A stretch of 64,000 nucleotides of DNA from Zarea fungicola (lineage: Eukaryota; Ascomycota; Sordariomycetes; Hypocreales; Cordycipitaceae), in NCBI GenBank assembly GCA_900169235.1, contig FWCC01000066.1, forward strand, positions 186,001 through 250,000, written 5' to 3'. The translations under genes and the position numbers were made by a program. Positions 56,568 through 64,000 of the stretch are shown one piece after another. A model generated the notes under the pieces. The model did not search any database, had not been told where the DNA came from, and was given only the letters and a program-made list of their open reading frames with translations. Every line of letters begins with the position of its first letter. Positions within the stretch are counted from its first letter, which is position 1.

Positions 56568-59500
56568 ATGAGTTCCAATATTATCCTCTCAGAAACGGGT
56601 TACTATCGATCTGCCTGCGTGGAGTGCCAGCGCAGAAAGCAAAAGGTAAGATCCGATCGAAGCAGACATGCTAGTTCCTCCCCTGCCAGAAAAAAAGCCC
56701 TTGCCGTCCCTGGCTGCTTTCCCCAGTAATCCCGAACCGACCGTTGTTTTTGGTGATGGTTACACATCGAGATCTCGGCTGCTACCTTGTAATCAGATCA
56801 CCCACATCTGACCTGTCACAATCTCTTGTGATTTTTTTAAATCGTTTTTTTCTGAGCTTTAATTTTTTGTTGGTATTTTTGTTACCATTTTGTTCATTTT
56901 TGTTCATTTTCTTCACGTTATTCACGTTGCTCACTTTGCTCTTTGCTAACAATCACCCAGTGCAATCGAGAATGGCCTTGCGACAGCTGTCGTCGAAGAA
57001 AAGTCCCAGATGGCTGTCGCTACAATGAGACGCCTCTGCCCGGCGATGCCGCAAATGAGGCAACCGCCGAAAAGACCATCGCCCTCTCTGAGGACGCGTC
57101 CAGTGGCGCAAACCCCCACGCTGGTGATGGACAAGTCATTGAAGCCCTCGCTGAGCGCGCCTTTGTCAACCTTGGCCTGGACGCCGATAACCTCAATACC
57201 GAAGATGCCCCCCCAGAGCAGAAGCAGGACCTCGTCACGCTCGACTCCTCAGCTCAGCTTGAACATCTCATCAAGCTGCTTCCCCCGCGACGACTGATGG
57301 ACGACTTGATCCAGCTCTTCATCAACGACATCAACTATCATTACTACATCATCTATTCTCCCACCTTCCTCCGCGACTATCACATCTGGTGGGAGCGTCG
57401 CAATCAGCGCAAGCCCGTTTCCCTCCAGTTCACCTGTCTGCTCGCCATGCTGTGTTCCTGTACCATCCAGCATGTCTCAGGTGACCACGAAAAAGCCGTC
57501 GTCCAGGAGTATAACGAGCCCATCTTTCCCATTTCCGACAAGCTTCACACCGCCGTCAGAGAGCTCGCCGGCACCATCCCCATTGGTCACTACCACATCA
57601 TCAATGTCCAGCGCCTCTTGCACTCCTGCTACTGGTACAAGGCCGAGGCTCGCTTTGTAGAAGCCTGGCACGTCCTGAACCAAGCCATTCTCGAAGCCAA
57701 GGAGCTTGAACTTCATGTCGAGCCCAAACCCAATGCCGTCTCCGAGTTTGACCGTGAGATGCGCAGGCGTCTTTGGTGCATGCTCGACACCTGGGACTGG
57801 TATGTCCCTGCCTACTGTTTTATTTCCTCCCTGACCCTCTGACCCTCTGACACTTTTTCTCTAGGCAAATCTCCTCCGGCCTGTCTCGGCCCAAGCTCAT
57901 TGACCGCGGCGGCTGCACGGTACAGCTCCCGGAACTCACTCTGGAAGGCTACAACCCGTCTCCCATGGAACACATGAAGATGCAGTCCCAGCTGACGCGT
58001 GAGCTCGCCGAGCGTTTTGGTGCTCCAAAGAACATCATCTCCACAGCAGAGGTCAAAGAGTACAAAACAATCATCCTTGCCTGGGTCTCTCGATTCCCCC
58101 CAATTTACTCCTTCTATACGCCCGACATGTCCAGAGACGCTATTCACCCATGGATTGTCCCCCACAGATTTTACCTCTACACAATGGCTTGTCTGCTCAT
58201 CCTCAACCCCATCCGACACTACATGGTCAAATCCTATACCCTCGAATCCCCCGCCGATGAGCTCGAGTGTCGGAAGGAGGGCCTGTACTTTTCCCTCATT
58301 CTCATCAAGACCCAGCAGAAATGGGTCTCCAAGATTAATGGCAGAGATGGACGCCTGCATTTCATCATTTTTTCCATCTTTGATACTGCTGCTATTCTTT
58401 GCACTGCCCTTGTCAAGGATCATGCAAACACCATTGAGAACAAGGAGGAGGTTCTGCAAGCCATTGCGCAGTCCACCGCCATGCTGAAGGCCTTGATCAA
58501 CATTTCAGAGACGGCCAAGATGTCTCATGACATTCTCTATCGCCTGACAAAGAAGCTCAAGAAGCCTAGCATGTCCAAGGAATCTGGAGACGCAGGCCGC
58601 AAGCGCTCCAAGCTTGCTCCGGTCGCCCCTGTCGCCCCGGTCGCCCCTGTCGCCCCAGCACAGCTGCCAACACCATCGCAAACTGTCTCGGCTACTGTCT
58701 CGGCTACAGCCTCATCAAAAGCGAGTCCGTCCAGCGTCCCCTCCAGGTCGGAGCATACCTCTCCTGCAGACCAGATCTCTGAACGCCCAGCACAAGTGCC
58801 GGCAAAAGGAGCGGCTCCTGCGGCGGCATATGCTTCTCAGTCACCGCCCAAAGGCACTGGACCACTACAGGCAACTCAGCATGAGCCGCAAACTATGCCA
58901 TCCGCTGCGGCCCACAGCATGGCTTATCCAGGCCAGCAGGCTCCCCGAAATGCTGCCACCGAGCCACGCGCTCAGCAGACGAATTCTCATGTTAACCAAC
59001 AGCCCCTCCATCACGTGGCGCCTCACTACGCTCCACAGCCGCAGTATGGCCAGCAGATGAGCGCACCGCAAACGGCTCAGCCGCCATATGTACAGCATAC
59101 CAGTGCACCACACAGTGCCTCGCAACAGTATACGCAGCACACGACTGCTTCTCACACCGCCCAGAACCAGTACGTGCAGCAAACAGGTGCACCGCCAGCT
59201 GCGCCGCCGCATTATGCGCAACAGACGAATGCATCACAGTATGCACAAGTGTCGGGTACATCACAAGCCGCTCAGCCGCTGTATGGGCAGCAGACAGGTG
59301 CAGCCCAGACGGCCCAGCCACAGTTTGCTCACATGCCGCACCATCACTCTGTACAAATGCCCATGGGTGCTGGACACCCGAGCTATCTGCAGCCCATGCA
59401 ACCCGGCATGCATTTGCCTGTCGACAGCAATCAGCCAGCCACGACACAGGCTAGCTCACACCCATACCCACCAATGCAGCAAGCGGGATATGCACAGCAT

Positions 59501-59815
59501 CAGCCTCCCCCGCTCGGTTCCGATACCTTTAACATGAACGTCGCCGACGGCGTGCCTGCCATTGCCAATCATTGGGATGGGCCAGCCGCACCTGCGACTC
59601 CCGTCGTATCGTACAACATCATGGGCCACGATGTACCCGTCAATTACGTCCCCCAACCCCGCGATCTGCTCATGAGTCACCAGCAGGAGCACATTGTGCC
59701 CGATCTCAACCTCCCCAATCTGACAGAGGCGGAGATTGGCGGCCTGGCTCCGCTCTGGGGCTGGCACTCGAGCAACCTATTCCCTGAAGCCACCAACAAC
59801 GGTGGCAATGCTTAA
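56568..59815 (+). CDS. Zn2Cys6 transcription factor with long Gln/Pro-rich tail
   Basis: Predicted nuclear regulator, 955 aa. Model: exons 56568..56645, 56961..57799, 57865..59815. The zinc cluster crosses the first, 315-base intron: Cys17-x2-Cys20-x6-Cys27 and Cys33-x2-Cys36-x8-Cys45, with x8 instead of the usual x6 to x9 range still within the family. The fungal-specific domain (about 150-480) carries 'DRE(M)RRRLWCMLDTWDWQISSGLSRP' and 'PWIVPHRFYLYTMACLLILNP'. From about residue 570 the protein is low complexity: APVAPV repeats, then many 'YAQQT(N/G)A' and 'QPQYGQQ' units likely to be an activation region. The C-terminus is conserved-looking: 'DLNLPNLTEAEIGGLAPLWGWHSSNLF'. Target genes unknown. 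Confidence 0.92.
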
Positions 59816-60090
59816 CAGCCAAAAAAATGTTTACACGAAGTTAACGGCCGCCTCTTCATCTTATTTCTGGATATTATTCCCTTTTTTTGTTGTATATAAG
59901 ATGGCCGATCTAAATTGGATTTTTGATGTATAGCAGCCATGTATTGGCCTAGGGTAGTCCATCTTATTATGAATGATGTCTAAACCCACTGATTGATTAT
60001 TTTCTCAAGGACCAACTTTCCATCTGCACTCGTGACATGTCGTACATATCGTCGTCTCTCCTAAGCCCAATTCTACATTTACATGAACAT

Positions 60091-61960
60091 TTACTGAGAT
60101 GTCTGCTTATCCACCACCTTTTCCGCAACGGCAGCATTGGTTGGCGACCCAGAATCCGCCCCCGCCATACCCAGCTGCGTCGTATCCCAGCCCTGACTCT
60201 CCAGATATGCGCGGAAGCGCTCATCTTCAACCTTGATGGTGTCCTGGCCGACGGTGGGAATCAGCGTGAGGGTGACAATGGCCGACAGGACGCACAAGCT
60301 GGACGCGACCCAGAAGGGGTACTGCGCGGAGGCGATTTCATTATCGCCGCCGGCCTTTTGGATGTAGGGAAAGACCCAGGTGCCGACAAAGGCGCCAATC
60401 TTGCCCATGGCGGCGGCGATGCCGTAGTAGCGGCCGCGGACGCCGGTGGCGCAGGTCTTGGCGGCGAGCAGGCCGATGTTGTTGCCGGGGCCGATCTCGC
60501 CGAGGGAGAGGAAGATGCCGTACACGACGGCAAAGGCGGCGACGTTTTTGGAGATGTGGGCGTAGACGCCGGCCATGATGAAGCCGACGACGGCCTGGAC
60601 GAGGACGCCCGAGGCGAGGGCGTATTTGGGGCCGATGAGGTCGGAGAGGAAGGCGCCGAGGATGGAGCCGGGGAGGTAGAAGAGGTTGATGAGGGTGTTC
60701 CAGCCAAAGATGGTGGAGAGGGGCGCGGTGGAGGGATAGAGGGAGGCGAGGATGGTGGAGGAGTAGATGCCAAAGGCGTAGACGGAGAACTAGACGGGTA
60801 AAGTTAGAGATTTTTAAATACAACGATAATAGATGAAAAGACTCTATAAGTCTTAACTAGGGAGAGAGGGAAGAGACTGACATTGTAGAGGAACCAGACC
60901 AGGCTGACGCAAAAGAGTCGGAACCAGTAAAACTTCAACACGAGCAGATACGGCGTGGAGCGGCGCATGGAGTTCTTGGTAAAGTCCTCGGGCTCTTCGA
61001 GCTTGAAGCGGAGGAAGAGCAAGACAAGGGGGAAGATGACGCCGACGCCGAGGGATGCGCGCCAGATGACTTCGTAGTTGCTGCTTCCGGCGGCGATGAC
61101 GACTGTTGGAGAGATTAGTTGTTTCCCTCATTCATCGCAACAAAAATGATGCTCCTTCTTTCACATACAAGGCATGAAAGCACCCATGACGAAACCGCCG
61201 TTGATCATGGTATTGGTAAACAGAATGAACCAGCGATGACGGGTTCCCGCCTTTAGCTCGCCGGTAGACTCGGCGGCGCCGACACTTCCAGCCGGGTATT
61301 CACCTGGTTCAAAAATTAGCAGAGAATTCTTTCAAGAGTCCCTAGCTTGAGGGATGCAAGTAGAAGAGGGAGCGCATACCTCCAATGCCAATGCCGACAA
61401 AGAATCGCCACGCCGTCAGCATGTTAAACATGCCCTCTGGCTCACCCTTCCAGTACGACCCCGTCGCCAGAGCAGTGAAGACGATGAGAATAATGGTGGA
61501 AACGAAGAGTGAGTTGGTGCGCGACCAGTGGTCAGAGAGGAAGCCAAAGAGGAGCTGGCCGACGACGATGCCCGCAAAGGCAATGTTGGCGACATACGAG
61601 ACGGCCGAGGAGTTTGTGTAGACGGTACCGTATTGGTGTCTGAGTGTGGTGTTGACGGAACCAATGACCTAACATGGTTGTCAGGACCGTAACTTCTTTC
61701 ATTTATTTGTTTTATTTTCTCTTGGTAGTCCGAGTCGAATGTCGAGACTGTCGGGAAACCACCGACCGGGGAAAACAGGTAGCAAGGCAGAAAGTACGTA
61801 CGTTGTTAATGTAACCGTCAGAAAATAAACCCGAGCCGCACGCAAAGACGGGCATCATCGTCTCCTTCCACGTCTTCTTGGGCGCATTGGACTCGGTGTC
61901 GTCGACGCTGACGTCGTGGACGGCGGCAGCCGCCTCTTCCTTGCGACCAAAGCCAAACAT
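60091..61960 (-). CDS. MFS permease, GIT1-like (glycerophosphodiester/phosphate)
   Basis: Plasma-membrane H+ symporter of the phosphate/glycerophosphoinositol branch. Model: five exons, 61960..61802, 61668..61380, 61303..61169, 61102..60882, 60789..60091, giving 500 aa and 12 membrane helices. Blocks: 'FACGSGLFSDGYINNVIGSVNT', 'VGQLLFGFLSDHWSRT', 'FFVGIGIGGEYPAGSV', 'NGGFVMGAFMPF', 'YEVIWRASLGVGVIFP', 'YNFSVYAFGIYSS', 'ISKNVAAFAVVYGIFLSLGEIGPGNN' and 'RGRYYGIAAAMGKIGAFVG'. The EYPAGSV and GEIGPGNN motifs mark the GIT1 group. In yeast the transporter scavenges glycerophosphoinositol when phosphate is low. Introns restore each conserved block. Confidence 0.93.
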
Positions 61961-63901
61961 CTTTGCTCTACCGATGGCACTATGAAGTAAATCGGCTGGA
62001 AAGTGAGGAGAACTGGGGGAAAGATCTTGGGGTAGAGATTTTTTAAAAAAAACTTTTTCAAGTGGCTACTGCATACACTTTAACAGACTTGCACAGCATG
62101 CACATGCGCCGTGTCGCATGTCGACCTTGTCCACACCGAAACGGGGCACACGAGCAGTTACCTTTTTGGTTAAATTAGCGGGAGTTCTTTTCGCGTTCTC
62201 TGACATGCAACCAAAAGGTTAATTTATTCTTAAGCCACGGATATCCTTGCAGGATGGGCCGTTATGCAACTTGGATCCGCTTAATTGAGGCTGCCAAGAT
62301 GCTCATGACCGAGAGAGCCCACACCTTGTGAGGCTACTCCCCATACACATATCCATCTCACAGGGCTGGAAAATTCTTTCTTACTTTAATTACCTTGATT
62401 ACTACCAATAGTAATGGTTATTTCAGCACGTGTAAAGTTTAATCTCATTCTTTCTCTACTTTTGTTGACACTGTCGTTGGCTTGGCGCGGGATGAAGTTG
62501 GTTTATGAGATCTTGGCAGGTGTGCTAAAATCTCACAGAACGGCTGTGGCTTGCAGCTAAATCATTTTCCTGGCCCTGAGCCCTGTTGCCTGTTTCCAGT
62601 TCACCTTGCACGTTGGCGAGGTGGCATTCCCGTGATTGGTGCGACCAACGTAGCCGCGCTGGGCGGTTGGCTTGCTCCCAGTGATAGTTGGTTCTTGGCG
62701 GGCAAAAGTAAACAGGGGACCGAGCAAAGGTTCCGACTGACACATGATAACTGTGCAGATTCAACCAAGGCTAAGATTGGAAGCTAGTGTAGTCACTCTT
62801 CTTGCCCCATCGAACCACATTATGGTGGGCAATTGAATAGATGCACTTTTGTGTTAAAGGAAAGCTACTCGTCAATAATTCCTCGAGCTAAAAAGCAAAG
62901 TTGAATCATTTAAATCCGATTTCGTTCTTTTTCTTGATCAACACAATGGCTGTAGGAGGAAGCTGCCGAGGGCCTCTTGGACAGTTCGGCGCCGCCCGAA
63001 CGAGCAGCCTCAGAGCCAAGACTTCTCCTGCTGGTGGCTAGTCAAGCTGGTTACATGCCAAGATTTTCTCGGCGCTGATCGAGAGCAGCTGGCACAAGGG
63101 ACCAGCACGAAAAGAAAATTACAATTGCCTATTACGGGGCAAGATACCGAGCTGCAAAATTTTGCAAGGTGGGCATTCCAGCATTGCTCCGTCAGGCCTG
63201 TCGTCATCTTGCTGTATTGAGGCAGGTAGATACCATGCGCTGTCGTGCGCTGCCGTTGATAAATGGCATTCAAGACGAATTTGCCCAAGAAGGCGCATTC
63301 TTGGCAGCGAAATGTCCATGCCTGAGCGCCATGGAAAGAGTAAAAGATGAAGCTATGTTTTTTAAATTGGGGTTTAAGCACTACCTCTTTAACAAGACTT
63401 TCTATGACGGCGGTATGTAGGAGAAAAGTGAAATTGCCAATTCTCTAAATGTCGTCGTGATGTCTAGGGTGGCTCGCCCACTCAGCGCTGCAGACTGCGT
63501 AGGCATGAGAATAAATTAAATCCGAGTCTAACCAGATCAAATCAACTTGCAATGACACCCAAGGAAAATTGAAATAAGTCGCAAAGCCTACATATATTTA
63601 TGTAATTATTATTCGAATTGGCGTTGCAGTTTTTAATAAAACTAGCAGTATTATGACTTCGCCAGTTTAGAAACTTGTCAATGTTTTCGTCGGGGGGACA
63701 AAATGTAGACGTCCAAATAATCCAAACAATCCAAACAATCCAAATAAATTCAAATCCATCATCTTCCTGCCCAAATATCCCCAATTTCGATTCGATTCAT
63801 TTATTGCAAGTCTTGGTAAAGTACATTGCTGCTTAACGCAGTTGGTAAAGTCCACCCTCGGATGGATTGCATCCAATAGTCGATGCTTTTCCCCTGTCCC
63901 C
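61961..63901. other. Intergenic region
   Basis: 1.9 kb between the permease start and the 3' end of the last gene. Bases near 61960-62100 are the permease promoter. 63710-63760 carries 'aaacaatcc' repeats. Open frames at 62525-62790 and 63010-63420 on both strands have no motifs. Confidence 0.5.
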
Positions 63902-64000
63902 TCACTGAGCAGGACCGCAGAAGCCATAGTTGTTGCGAGTGTATCCCCAAGCCATGTTGTAGAAACTCTCATGGTACCACCCAGCACTGCTCTTCTGCCC
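63902..64000 (-). CDS. C-terminal 32 residues of an unidentified protein
   Basis: Minus-strand frame open from the window edge to TGA at 63904..63902, reading GQKSSAGWYHESFYNMAWG and ending YGFCGPAQ. Aromatic-rich, with one Cys near the end, it looks like the end of a secreted or enzyme domain, but I recognise no family. The rest of the gene lies to the right of the window. Confidence 0.5.
   Translation of the reverse strand, partial: GQKSSAGWYHESFYNMAWGYTRNNYGFCGPAQ

Noticed and set aside
63010..63420. Open frames of 83 (plus) and 123 (minus) codons
   Set aside because: No motif, no signal peptide, conflicting strands.
1..64000. CRISPR array, rRNA, intact transposon or viral insertion
   Set aside because: None of the required repeats, conserved RNA segments or polymerase/transposase motifs was found; spaced repeats seen are protein-coding or microsatellite.

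Overview
This is a gene-dense nuclear segment from a filamentous ascomycete, most likely a sordariomycete and probably Hypocreales. The assignment is an inference from gene content and architecture: short GT..AG introns of about 50-130 bases, Zn2Cys6 regulators, HET and NACHT-WD40 genes, a delta-9 desaturase fused to cytochrome b5, and a secreted module like fungal biotrophy-associated proteins. No phage, plasmid, CRISPR, rRNA or intact transposon is visible.

Layout. 1-5.4 kb: the 3' end of nucleoporin SEH1, the desaturase OLE1 and an intron-containing tRNA-Leu(CAA). 5.7-35.5 kb is an accessory stretch: a three-module secreted Cys-rich protein; a CYP51 sterol demethylase copy; a damaged Myb/SANT-like gene; a CYP52-like P450; a HET gene with a multipass membrane N-terminus; an RTA1 membrane protein divergent from a UPC2-like Zn2Cys6 regulator; a small secreted protein; a DHA2 drug transporter; a secreted serine carboxypeptidase; a very large SesB-NACHT-WD40 receptor; and a secreted protein of five knottin-like repeats. 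35.7-64 kb is mostly conserved: fluoride exporter FEX, a DUF7924 protein, a SAM methyltransferase, uracil phosphoribosyltransferase, DNA ligase IV, a secreted Pro/Glu-repeat protein, a CorA-type transporter, an atypical SDR, a second Zn2Cys6 regulator, a GIT1-like permease and the last codons of an unidentified gene.

Themes. First, CYP51, a UPC2-like regulator, an RTA1 protein, a second P450 and an MFS exporter lie within 18 kb, which suggests a sterol/antifungal-response neighbourhood; no PKS, NRPS or terpene synthase core is present here. Second, two non-self-recognition type genes (HET and NLR) lie in the same stretch. Third, three separate secreted proteins (5.7, 34.9 and 49.4 kb) were each built by internal tandem duplication. 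Several genes start with exons too short to appear as long open reading frames (the three-module protein, both Zn2Cys6 regulators); their models here were built by matching splice signals, reading frame and family motifs. Exon joints are my own predictions, but every multi-exon model listed with exon coordinates sums to a multiple of three, apart from the frame break noted in the SANT-like gene.
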